From: Emergomyces orientalis
Taxonomy: Eukaryota > Ascomycota > Eurotiomycetes > Onygenales > Ajellomycetaceae
Direction of reading: 5' to 3'
Length of the DNA: 64,000 bases
Assembly (NCBI GenBank): GCA_002110485.1
Contig: MOWL01000093.1
Span: 62,001 to 126,000 of the forward strand
The position numbers and the translations under genes were made by a program. The first letter of the stretch is position 1, and every line of letters starts with the position of its first letter. Shown in pieces: positions 54,490 through 64,000 of the stretch. The notes under the pieces were generated by a model that had not been told where the DNA came from, did no database searches, and saw only the letters and a program-made list of their open reading frames with translations.

Positions 54490-56654
54490 CTCCCTCATCC
54501 ATCTCTTGAAGGCTCAGTTACGCACACTGTTTTCTTGTCTTTCCTGCTTTTTCAGTTGCTTTGCCTGTCTCACCCAATTTACACTCCACCCCTGCTGCAT
54601 GCTCACTGGGTGCAGTACTGCCTCCACTGACTGCATTCCTCTGTTATTCCTTCTGCGAAGTCTGGCTCTGACCTGCACACATGCCTGTTTTATCTGCTCC
54701 ATGATTCCTGACTCCTTAAGCCGCTCAGTTGCTCTGGCCATCACACTGTCTAGATGTATCTTCAGAGGCAGTGTGGCTGTCTCCGCCTCCAGTGAGGTGA
54801 TTGGAGTAGCTCTGTAGGCCCCTGCAATGACCTGTAGGCATTTATTTTGAATCTTCTCCAGGCTGGCTAGCAGCTGGCGTTGATGTCGCGGTTCATGTTG
54901 TGTCGCCTGTGGTTGATGCCATGCCAGCGCTCCGTATCCTATTGCGGGCCTTATCACTGCATTGTAGACCCTCCGGGCATGCTGCAGTGGCAGGCCCCAG
55001 GTTGACTGTGTTGTCTGAGTTAGAGCACCTATCTGCGATTTCGCTCTGCCTACCACCTTACTGACATGGCTACGCCACCTCAGCTTAGGGTCAAGCCAGA
55101 TGCCTAGCACCCGCATCTCCCTCTGTGGCTTGATCACTTGCTGTGGCAATTGCAGTGAGTGTTCTAGATTGAATCTAGTTCTTGTTCTGGTAAAGTGCAT
55201 GAGCTCATACTTCTGTGGTGCAAAGATTGCCCCATGTCTGCTCACCCAAAGCTCACAGCTGGCATGGATCCACGCCAGATGCGCACAATTCGCTTCGGTT
55301 GAGTCGTCATATGCTAGAATGTTCACATCGTCTACAAATCCTATGCAGCTGACAGGCTCACTTCACAGTGCACATATTCTGAGCAACTCCTCATTGTAGA
55401 ATAAGAACAGAATGGGTGACAAGAGTGATCTCTGTGGGATGCCTGCATTCACCTCAAAGACTTCAGTTTCCTGCTCATCAAATACTAGTGTCGCCTTGCG
55501 CCCCTGCATGAATGAGTTGATTCATTCAGTCAGCTGTCTGGGCAGTTCTCTTTTTCTTAGAATGTGCACTAGGCGATTTCTGAGCACTCTGTCATAGGCC
55601 CCTGAGATGTTCAGTGACAGCACTGAGATCACTGCTCTCTGCTCCTCCCACACTGTGTGAATCTGCACCAGTAACAGAGCAATTGCTGTTTCTGTGAAGC
55701 AGCCTCCTCGCGCCCCCATTTGCTGAGCTGGTAGCATCCCATGTTTCTCTGCCAGAGACCTTATTTCCTTGGCTGTTGCAGCCTCTACAATTTTACCTAG
55801 AATGTCAAGTAGTGCAATCAGCCTCCAGGCTCCCACTTCACTGTAGTCCTTCTTTCCTGGCTTCTTGAGCACCACCGTGCGCGCTGTTTTGAATATCTGT
55901 GAGTAGTACTCCCAATGCCAGCAGGCCTGTGTAAGCTCAGTTATTGCTGTGATGAACCTTGAGCCTAGCATTTTGAGAAAGCGGTTGAGGATGCTGTTGA
56001 CACCCGGGGCCTTGTCATTCGGAAGCCTAGCAATCAGCGCTGCCATGGCCTCCTCTGTGAGCACTACCATGTCAGTCACACTCCGCGGCTGTGTTCCCAC
56101 GTTCATGTCATCTTCCCTTGCCGCCAAAGGCTCTGGGAAGAACCGCGCCCGTAGTAGTTCAGCCTTGTCCTGGAATGCAGTGGCTCGCACCTCGGTTACA
56201 CCCAAGGCCTCTGGCATTCCCCTAAGCGGTGGCAGTCTTGCCGGTTGCTTGGTCTCGTTGGTGTGTGTGCGACCCCACTTTGCCAGCTTCCAGAGCAGTT
56301 TAGGATCTGTGCCAGCACTGTTCATTAGATCGCGGAAGCTGGCAGTCTTGGCCAGCTTTATTTCCTTGTTTCATCTGTTGTGAGCATGTCTTCTTTCCTT
56401 CTCAGTGCTGTCTGCATCCCTCATGGTTCTCTTGTACTCACTCACTGCTTGCGCCACTCTGTTGGACCACCACAAGCGACTCTGCTTGCAGATGCGCGTG
56501 TGTTTAGTGTGTTTCTCTGCTAGCTCATTGATGAATTCACTTAGATAGTTTGCATAGCAATCAATCTCTGCTGTTGAGCCAAAGCTGTTGCAACATTGTA
56601 GCTCTTGGCAGTCCTTTTGCAGCTGCTGTATATTCACTTGCCGCCAGTTGCGTT
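54490..56654 (-). pseudogene. Inverted LINE RT fragment between direct repeats
   Basis: GC-normal minus-strand LINE ORF2 piece, reading leftwards. It starts in the endonuclease-RT linker (RLWWSNRVAQAVSEYKRTM), then RT: LPNDKAPGVNSILNRFL, FKTARTVVLKKPGKKDY, GAWRLIALLDILGKIVEA, motif A LNISGAYDRV (Asp retained), GIPQRSLLSPILF, the catalytic FVDDVNILAY, and the thumb region to QERQENSVRN then FKRWMREE. It lacks endonuclease and RNase H, so both ends are truncated. In-frame stops are TGA at four sites (after HAHNR, RQLTE, RICAL, NSVRN), mostly where Trp is expected. It is otherwise well preserved, hence younger than the AT-rich relics. Confidence 0.88.
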
Positions 56655-57175
56655 TTGGTCCCTGCAAGTAATATATATACATACTTGTATATATATATAT
56701 TATTATATAAGAAAATAGTACAGATTTAGTCTGTTGATTCTTCATTTGCATACTCATCTGTGTGACTTAATAAATTACATTTATTAAGAGCTATCTAGTA
56801 AAATATATAAGATTAATTTGAATAGAAAAGGAAATCTATTCAGTATTAATTTATATTGATATTTCAGGAATACAATCTTGATTTGAGGTGGGGCCTATTT
56901 CAAGCAGAAATTTTGAAAAGCTTTTTAAATTGAAAAAGACAAAATTTGCAAGAGTTAGAGTGTTTTTCTTGATTTAGCTCTGAGTAAATAAATCAAGAAA
57001 ATTCTACACAAATTCATATTTCTTTACTTCAGTGACTGATTCAGTTTTTAAAAATAATCTCAATTTTGAGCTGCATACTTGATATGTAGAGAGAAGTTTA
57101 GAATATTGAATATTTCTGAATAGTTTTTATCAATTTCTCTGCAAAAAATTGATTTATTTTGTCAGTTTTTCTCTC
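56655..57175 (+). repeat. LINE leader repeat, copy B
   Basis: Direct repeat of copy A. Unlike A it continues into a further ~190-bp leader and an ORF1 at 57365, so this is the natural 5' UTR context. From 56747 it aligns with copy C with about nine differences in 425 bp. Confidence 0.9.
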
Positions 57176-57364
57176 AAAAACTGTCATTTTAACTGAATAA
57201 CTTGTTATTCATTGAAATCAAATCTTTTCTTTTCACTTTGTAGCACAAGAAAGAAGTCTGTGAAGATTTAATTGATTTATCTCTAAAAATCAATATCAGT
57301 TTATTAGATTCTCTAGAAAAATCTAATCTAGTTACTATCACTAGTAGGAAAAATAGTCTGAATT

Positions 57365-58396
57365 ATGTCAAATTCACCTGCTTCTGTGAATATGATGTCA
57401 TCAATTCAAGAAAATGATATTTTTCTTGAAAAAATCCCTGATATAGAACTTATAAAAAAAAGAAAAAAAGAGCAACTGCAACAGAAAATGAATGATATTG
57501 AAAATCTTCAGAAAGTAGCTGAAATTCTGAAGAATCAATGCATTCAAGAGCAAGATGATAAAGTAGTAAATCTACTACTTATTCAAGCAAAACAGATAAA
57601 TGAAATTCTAAAATACAAACTGAGAATTTCTAAAGAATTAAAAATTATCATTAGTAATATAATTACTATTGATAATGTAAATTCTTCAAACTCTGTAAAT
57701 AACATCACTTTCAATCTTTCTTCCACTACTGATTCAGTGGAAAATAATTTAAAAGTGGAAAAAACCTATGCTCAAGCTCTGAAAAAAGACTTATTATCTA
57801 ATAATATGCAACAAGCAGTACAATCAGATGAATCTGATTTCATTTTGATTGAAAAAAATGAAAAAAAGAATCTACACACAAGAAAAATACAAGAAATGAA
57901 AAAAAACAGACTTATTCTAAAACTTTCTAATAGAGAAATCTTAGAATCAAATAATCTCTTAAACTCAAATCTGATTTTTCAAATCAGAAATGAAATAAAT
58001 CAGGCACTTCAAGAACAACTCATGACTGAAGAAAATCAAATAAAAACTGTTATTTCTTCTATTGAAAAATCCTTTTTTGGAAACTCTTTAGTTCTGACTA
58101 CAACATCAGAATACAATGCAAGCTTTTTACTGGAAAATTCTTCAATCTGGAAATCTATTCTAGAAAATCTTTTGAAAACAGAGATTTATTTAGAAAAAGA
58201 TGAAAGATGGGGAAAGTTTGTTCTTCATAATATTTCAGCATGTGAATGTGGCTATTCAAATGAAACAGTGATGCATGTGATAGTTCACTGTGATAGATTC
58301 CAGCACAGTCGCGGGAGTCTGCTGCATGAGGGCAGAATCAACAAGAAATGGCTATTGAACACCAAAGAAGGGCTACACTGTCTAACAAAATGGTGA
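57365..58396 (+). pseudogene. Chimeric LINE ORF1 fused to an ORF2 C-terminus
   Basis: A 343-codon open frame. Residues 1-~291 are LINE ORF1-like: coiled-coil, Lys/Glu/Asn-rich, with KTYAQALKKDL and KDERWGKFVLHNI, paralogous to the ORF1 at 61417. At about 58238 it switches to a C-x-C..H..H-type end (CECGYSNETVMHVIVHCDRF) and GLHCLTKW, typical of the C-terminal knuckle of LINE ORF2 proteins. The ORF1 zinc knuckles and all of endonuclease, RT and RNase H are missing. The junction lies in frame. This is a deletion or recombination product, not a natural ORF1. Confidence 0.75.
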
Positions 58397-58935
58397 ATCA
58401 AGCAGGGAATTCTACCACAGTTCTCACTGGCAAAGACACTGAGTGTCTATCAGACAGAGAAGCAGCAATCTATCACATCTCAATCAAGCATACGCAGACC
58501 TCAATAAACACCATGCTGAAATCACTGAAAGCGCGCTTACCACACAAAATCAGTGCTCATGGCACATTCTCATGCTCATTTCATGCTAAAGACATGACTC
58601 TCTATGCTTCAGAGTGCAGTTGGCATCTTTCACTCACTCACTCACACGCGGGCACATTTTCAAAAATGCTCAGTGTAATTTTTCTTTATTTTTAATTTTT
58701 CTTTTCTCATTCCATTCTCTTCTCTTCTTGAGGACAGCAGTTGCTGGTCCCCAGTAGCCTGAAGCCTCACAGAAACTGTTGCATACATTTATTAGTGCAT
58801 GAGGTTTTTAATCCAGCAGTAAGCTCTTTTATTGCATGGTTTTTCTTGTTAGATAAAATAAATAGTTTCCCACATATCCCTGAGATTAAGTGGTGTATAA
58901 TATAATAATAATAATAAAATAAATATAAAAGTGTG
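58397..58935 (+). other. Probable LINE 3' end and AT-rich filler
   Basis: The open frame 58348-58695 (RLPHKISAHGTFS) overlaps the ORF2-type end of the chimeric ORF and probably represents LINE 3' coding/UTR sequence. A repeated ATAATA stretch at 58899-58917 could be a LINE 3' tail. No intact gene. Confidence 0.4.
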
Positions 58936-59520
58936 CAAAATAAAGCTTTAAGAAAAATGCTGAGGGCATTTAAAATCATCTCTATAAAAGCTATGGAAAT
59001 TGAAGCCTCAATTCCTTCTTCTAAAATAAGGCTGAACAAGCTGTGCAGAAATTATTCAGTTAGAATAATTAAATTAAATCAAAATCATATAATTAGAAAA
59101 AGAGTTTCACCCACATTTTCTCTCATGAATACAGGCACTGATTTGAACTGGAGCAAATATTTGAATTGAAATGAAATCAGTCTAAATTCTGTAAAAAAGA
59201 TTTCAACTCAATTATATAGAGTTTGTTCAATGATCAAAGACAAACTTTCTCATTTAAATATGAAAGAAATAGATTTTGAACAACTATATTCATGAAAAAA
59301 GTCTCTGAATTCATTGATTGATATAGATATTAATGAATTATCTAAAGAAAATGAGCAAGAAAGACATTTAAAATATCTTGAAATTATAAATAATGCTCTG
59401 ATTATCTATACTGATGAATCAAAAAATGATACTTCAAATAATCTGGGAGCTGGCATATTATTATTATTCTTCAATTATAGATATATATGTAGTCAGAGAC
59501 TATGATATCTACCTGAGACT
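58936..59520 (+). pseudogene. LINE RT C-terminus to RNase H start, fragment
   Basis: AT-rich frame with KALRKMLRAFKI and EIEASIPSSKIRLNKLCRNY (RT thumb/connection region), then ENEQERHLKYLEI and the RNase H first motif in IIYTDESKND. TGA codons interrupt NW-type positions: after SKYLN and in FEQLYS*KKS, both where Trp fits. It ends after the first RNase H strand (NNLGAGIL). Confidence 0.75.
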
Positions 59521-59935
59521 CAAAGAGTCTCAGAATTTTTCTAACTTTAACACTAATTACTATACATTTTTTCTTCAAACAAATAGCACTTGCAATACTT
59601 GAATTCCAGCCCAGAATAGTCAGCAAATTGATTTTTCTTTTTTTTTATTTATTTATTTATAAATATCTTTGAAGATTATTTATATTCTCTTTTTTTCATA
59701 TAATTTTCAAGTGATTACAAAGAAAATAAATTAATGATAAACAAAATAACTCATGACATGAATACAAAGGAAATAAAAGACAGACTCTAACACAAAAGAA
59801 ATAGTGAGATATTATATAATATCTAGCAGTTTTTATAAAGAATATTTCAGATTCTCATTCATTTATATTTTCATCTTTGAAATAGAATTGATTTCTAGTA
59901 GCTATTTGAGTTTCATTGAGAAAATCAATTAAATA
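59521..59935. other. AT-rich spacer
   Basis: Very AT-rich with T-runs near 59640-59660. Probably the 3' side of the minus-strand RNase H fragment. No gene seen. Confidence 0.5.
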
Positions 59936-60760
59936 TTAACTGCCTATTTCAGTTGAAAATAGTAGTTTCATATTCATTTCTCTCAGCTTATATTTATATC
60001 TCAGTTCAGCTCTAAGTTCTTGATTTAATGAGCAATTCATTAAGATATGTTCTGGGTCTTCAAGAGAGTCACAATATTCACAATTTTCACTTTCAATATC
60101 AGATATTCTTTTCAAATAAGATTTGAAATAGCCATGACCTAGTTTCAATTGAATGATTGAGGAGAAAAGCTTCTTCTTGCACTTAATAGAGCATGATTTC
60201 CATTTAGGTTTAGTTTCAAATCTAAGATAGTGAGGACTTTTTCTTTGTTTTTCCCATATTTTATGCCATTTTTCTAAGCAATTCTCTTTTATCTTTCTTT
60301 TAATAAAAGACCATGAAACTATTTTTGAACTTGCAATATTTAGTTCTGTTCCTTTCTTTGCTGCTTCATCAGCAAGCTCATTTCCATGTATATTTATATG
60401 AGCAGGAACCCAGCTCAGATATATCTTTGTCTTATATTTTAATTGAATTCTTTTGCATATCTTTAGAATTACTTCTATATTCATTTGACCATTATGAATT
60501 TCATTTTTTTGAATTCTTTTCAAAGCTGCTTGACTATCTGAAAAAATCCATGCTTCTTTCATATCTTTTCTTTTTGAAGCTTTTATTTCTATCAGTTTAA
60601 AAGCTTTCATAATAGCATATAATTCAGCATCAAATACTTCACATTCATTTCCAATATTCCATGAATCTGATGTATATTTATAATTATCTTCTGTATATGC
60701 TATTCCAGCTTCTAGGCCTTTATTTTCATTCATTGAACCATCTGAATATTGCATACTCAT
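59936..60760 (-). pseudogene. LINE RNase H domain fragment (open frame)
   Basis: A 274-codon minus-strand frame without stops. RNase H motifs: YSDGSM (Asp, residue ~6), CEVFDAELYAIMKAF (Glu), FSDSQAAL (Asp) and WVPAHINIHGNELADEAA (terminal His/Asp region). A C-terminal Cys motif follows: CEYCDSLEDPEHILMNC. Its first codons (MSMQ) come from the 5' end of the neighbouring plus-strand LINE, so the fragment was truncated exactly at the first RNase H motif. RT is absent. The catalytic residues are intact, but expression is unlikely. Confidence 0.85.
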
Positions 60761-61416
60761 CTGTGTGACTTAATAAATTACATTTATTAAGAGCTATCTA
60801 GTAAAATATATGAGATTAATTTGAATAGAAAAGAAAATCTATTCAGTATTAATTCATATTGATATTTCAGGAATACAACCTTGATTTGAGGTGGGGCCTA
60901 TTTCAAGCAGAAATTTTGAGAAGCTTTTTAAATTGAAAAAGACAAAATTTGCAAGAGTTAGAGTGTTTTTCTTGATTTAGCTCTGAGTAAATAAATCAAG
61001 AAAATTCTACACAAATTCATATTTCTTTACTTCAGTGACTGATTCAGTTTTTGAAAATAATCTCAATTTTGAGCTGCATACTTGATATGTGGGGAGAAGT
61101 TTAGAATATTGAATATTTCTGAATAGTTTTTATCAATTTCTCTGCAAAAAATTGATTTATTTTGTCAGTTTTTCTTTCAAAAACTGTCATTTCAATTGAA
61201 TAATTTATTATTCATTGAAATCAATTCTTTTCTCTTCATTTTGTAGCACAAGAAAGAAGTCTGTGAAGATTTAATTGATTTATCTTTAAAAATCAATATT
61301 AGTTTATTAGATTCTCTTGAAAAATCTAATCTAGATACTATTTCTAGTAGAAAAAATAGCAAAAATCTGAGAATACTATTTAATTTGACTAATTATCTAA
61401 TATACTCAAAGAAATC
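60750..61416 (+). repeat. LINE leader repeat, copy C (5' UTR)
   Basis: Matches copies A and B from GCATACTCATCTG onward and continues to the ORF1 start at 61417. Similarity to B stays high to about 61350, then falls sharply in ORF1. Confidence 0.88.
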
Positions 61417-62979
61417 ATGAATAACTCACCTCAATCTGTGAACATGATGACTCCATGCAAAAATAGAAATAATTTCATAGAAACTGTTTCTGAAATTGAG
61501 ATTTTGAAGAAAAGAAAAAAAGAAGAAATAGACAGACACAAAGTAGATGAAGTGAAAAATCTACAAAAAATAGCTGATGAGCTATATAAACAGTGCATGT
61601 ATGAAGAAAATGAAGAAATTCTTCTTATTCTGCATTCACAAGCAAGACAACTGAATGAAATTATTAAGTTTAAACTTAATATTTCTTCAAATCTGAAGAT
61701 AGTTTTGAAAAAAACTGAAAAATCTGTATCTCAAAAAATCTCTTCTGAATCTCTTTCAAAAGAAAACACTGAAAATGAGACAAAAACCTATGCTCAAGCT
61801 CTCAATAGCTTACAAAATATTGAAAAAGAAAAACAGCTGAAAAAAGCAGAAAAAATTTTCTCATTAGTTGAGAAAAAAGAACAAAGAAAAGCTTAAAAAG
61901 AGATTAAATTTCTTGAATCAAAAAAACAGAGACTGATTTTAAAAGTTAGTGATAGAGCTATCTTTGAAAAATCTATTCTAAATGATTCTAAGTTCATTTT
62001 TGAACTTAGAAACAAAATCAATCAAAACTTTCATTTTGAAACTCAAAATGAAAAATTCAAGCCAGTTATCTCATCAATTGAAACCTCTTTTCTGGGAAAT
62101 TCAATTGTAATTACTGCTATGCCAGATTTCAGCTCTGAATATCTAATTCAAAATGAAAACTGCTGGAAAGAGATAGTTCAAAAAGCTCTCTCTATTGAAG
62201 TTTCATGTGAAAAAGATGAGAAATGGGGAAAATTTGTATTACATGATATTCCAGTTGAAATCTTTGATCATGAAGAAGGCATGATAAATTTGAAAGAAGA
62301 AATTGAAATATATAATTCAATTTCTTTGAAAAAAACCCCAATTTGGCTCAATTCTTATGAGCAAAGACAAAGAAATCAAAATGCTTCAGTTTTAATTACT
62401 ACAAATACAATAGAACAGTCAAAACGACAGTATATTATAATTGCAGGATTGAAAATGAAAGTATTTGAATTCAAAGATTCAAGAGAGAATATTAAATCTC
62501 AAATTCAATGCTCAAACTGTCAGAAACATGGACACTTTGCAAATACTTGTAAAAGAAATTCTAAATGTCAGTTTTGTGCTTTAGATCACAAAACAAATGA
62601 ACATTCTTGCAACACATGTAGAAAAATAGGTGAAATCTGCAATCACACTGAAATCAAATGCAGTAATTGCTATGAAAAGCACACATCTATTTCAAAAGAT
62701 TGTATTTTCATTTTCAAGAAAAAGTCTTTCAATAAAGATGTGAAATGGAGAAAAGAAACTCAAAATACAGAGAAAATAGATAAAACTACAAAAAGAAGAA
62801 ATTCTCAAATGTCTATTTCTTCTGAGTTAAATTCTTTTTCAAAAAATAGACAGATCTTAAACCCTGTTACACCTATAAAAATGAGAAAAGATAAAGAAAA
62901 TCTCATTTCTATGAAAGCAGTAGAAGTTCCAGCTCTGAATACAGATAATAGATATAATCTATTACCTGATTCAGAATAA
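61417..62979 (+). pseudogene. LINE ORF1 (nucleic-acid-binding protein) with one TAA
   Basis: 520 sense-length codons in one frame, broken only by TAA at 61894-61896 after KKEQRKA. The N-terminal half is coiled-coil (EILKKRKKEEIDRHKVDEVK, KTYAQALNSL). The middle domain includes KDEKWGKFVLHDIP. The C-terminal zinc region has CSNCQKHGHFANTC (C-x2-C-x4-H-x4-C) followed by CQFC..H..C, CNTC..C..H..C and CSNCYEKH..C motifs. These proteins coat LINE RNA. It is paralogous to the ORF1 piece at 57365, but only about half of the residues agree in the parts compared. Confidence 0.85.
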
Positions 62980-63012
62980 AAGAAACACAGCTTCAATTAA
63001 TTTCTTTTGTAC

Positions 63013-64000
63013 ATGTTTACTACACAAAACAATAATAAAAAGAAGAAAAAAACTATCAAAAATGCTTCAAAAATAACTTTTATTCAAAACAATGTTGATA
63101 GAAATAAAGATGCTATCTATTCATGCTTACAGATAGGCTTTGAAGAGCAAACTGACTTCATTCTATTACAAGAGCCAAATTTTGATATAGAACAACAATT
63201 TATAATTTCTCATTCAAGCTATCACTGCTTTTTACCAGAGAAATCAGATGTAAAAGCAAGAGTTGTGATATATGCAAGAAAAAGATCAAGATTTCAATTC
63301 AATATAAAAAGTAATTATATATCTAATTCTGATATTCTAGTTGGAGATATTATAGATACAAGAAATCAATTTGACAGTATTCAATTGATAAATATTTATA
63401 ATGAAAAATCACTGAAGGTAAATGATAATTCATGGACAGTTGACAGAGAACTGCTGAATTTAAGTCCAGAAAAAAATGCTATTATATGTGGTGATTTCAA
63501 TGCACATCATATATGGTGGAATTCTGAATGTGATTATTCAATAAGATCAGAGAAAATAGTAGAGTGGGCTCTACAACATGAATTAGATATTATAAATGAA
63601 ATTGATAGACAGACCTTCTTTAGAAACAACTTAATGAAGAAATCAATCATAGACTTAACCTTTCTATCAAAAAATTTGATTGAAAACAAGATCTATAATT
63701 GGTTTATTAATTCAGAAGAAACATCAGGATCTGCTCATGAAGTTATTCAATTTAATATTGAAATTGATGAAAAGGAAACATGTGAGAATCCTCTACTATC
63801 AAATCAATATAATTTTGAAAAAGCTGAATGGTCTGAAATCAATAAGAGAATTGAAGATTTAAAATTTGAAAAAAAAGAAGAATTATCAAATTGGAATGAA
63901 AAGACAATAATAACAGATATAATGCTAGAAAGTAGAACTAATATAATAACTGAAATTATATTAGAAAGCATTAAAAACTTTATACCAAAGAAAAAGCTCT
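63013..64000 (+). CDS. LINE ORF2 (endonuclease domain; partial at window end)
   Basis: 329 codons open from the ATG at 63013 to the window edge, without stops. APE-type endonuclease motifs in order: FIQNNVDRNKDAI (Asn), FILLQEPNFD (catalytic Glu), IICGDFNAHHIWWNSE (Asp/Asn and H), KKSIIDLTFLS, and GSAHEVIQF, where most relatives have Ser-Asp-His. The endonuclease nicks the target for reverse transcription; RT should follow beyond the window. All Trp codons here are TGG, unlike the relics. Confidence 0.9.
   Translation, partial: MFTTQNNNKKKKKTIKNASKITFIQNNVDRNKDAIYSCLQIGFEEQTDFILLQEPNFDIEQQFIISHSSYHCFLPEKSDVKARVVIYARKRSRFQFNIKSNYISNSDILVGDIIDTRNQFDSIQLINIYNEKSLKVNDNSWTVDRELLNLSPEKNAIICGDFNAHHIWWNSECDYSIRSEKIVEWALQHELDIINEIDRQTFFRNNLMKKSIIDLTFLSKNLIENKIYNWFINSEETSGSAHEVIQFNIEIDEKETCENPLLSNQYNFEKAEWSEINKRIEDLKFEKKEELSNWNEKTIITDIMLESRTNIITEIILESIKNFIPKKKL

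Larger units (their letters stand above)
60750..64000 (+). mobile_element. Nearly intact non-LTR retrotransposon (LINE), right end outside window
   Basis: Order: 667-bp leader, ORF1 with zinc knuckles, a 33-nt gap, ORF2 with an APE-type endonuclease reading off the window. AT-rich and CpG-poor throughout. A single stop in ORF1 is the only visible lesion. It is head-to-head with the RNase H fragment on its left. Confidence 0.85.

Noticed and set aside
53970..57175. The 520-bp direct repeats as LTRs of a novel LTR element
   Set aside because: They match the 5' leader of a LINE (copy C), lack TG..CA ends, and enclose a LINE-type RT in inverse orientation.
52774..59600. TGA read as tryptophan (alternative genetic code or mitochondrial insert)
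   Set aside because: The adjacent intact LINE ORF2 and the preserved Trp positions in the same relics use TGG, and other stops (TAA, frameshift) are present, so decay is the simpler reading.

Overview
The window is nuclear DNA of a filamentous ascomycete. Genes are dense, carry short GT-AG introns (about 50-250 bp), and encode typical fungal families: a C2H2 protein with a fungal-specific transcription factor region, DUF3112, fungal Nup49, and a TauD/Jlp1-type dioxygenase. Gene content and protein style suit Eurotiomycetes, probably Onygenales; that placement is inferred from the sequence alone. I built the gene models by eye from splice signals, reading-frame continuity and family resemblance.

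Gene-rich part, about 0.4-41.7 kb, in order: DUF3112 membrane protein (-); alpha/beta hydrolase (+); C2H2 transcription factor (+); HAD phosphatase (-) and TTC1-like TPR protein (+) sharing a 302-bp divergent promoter; an uncharacterised conserved 688-aa protein (-); WRAP53/Swt21-like WD40 protein (-) and nucleoporin Nup49 (+), divergent; HEI10-like RING protein (-); XAP5/FAM50 (-) and polyadenylation factor Fip1 (+), divergent; mitochondrial Hsp10 (+) with an ATG-only first exon and an upstream heat shock element; a secreted low-complexity protein with an odd in-frame TAG (+); a large meiotic Zip2/SHOC1-like candidate (-); a TauD-type 2-oxoglutarate dioxygenase (-); and an Asi-like membrane RING ubiquitin ligase (-). 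RNA-processing genes and meiosis-related candidates each occur more than once in this stretch.

From about 42.2 kb to the end the window is transposon territory. A degraded LINE ORF1 is followed by an intact, young Ty3/Gypsy element (43338-52773). Its 348-bp LTRs differ at one base. It has a primer site, polypurine tract, gag-protease ORF, a -1 slippery heptamer directly before the gag stop, and a full RT-RNase H-integrase ORF. It also has a third ORF of unknown function between pol and the 3' LTR, and a CCAAT-palindrome-CCAAT module present twice.

Downstream (52.8-64 kb) lies AT-rich, CpG-poor DNA packed with non-LTR retrotransposon pieces. These are a truncated RT, an inverted RT fragment bracketed by about 520-bp direct repeats, a chimeric ORF1, RT and RNase H fragments, and finally a nearly intact LINE (5' UTR, ORF1 with one stop, open ORF2 endonuclease) that runs off the window. 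Three copies of the LINE 5' leader are almost identical although the ORF1s behind two of them have diverged strongly. Most nonsense codons in the relics are TGA at positions where tryptophan is expected.

The most novel candidates are the Gypsy element's third ORF, its twin CCAAT-palindrome modules and its frameshift site, and the recombined LINE structures to its right.
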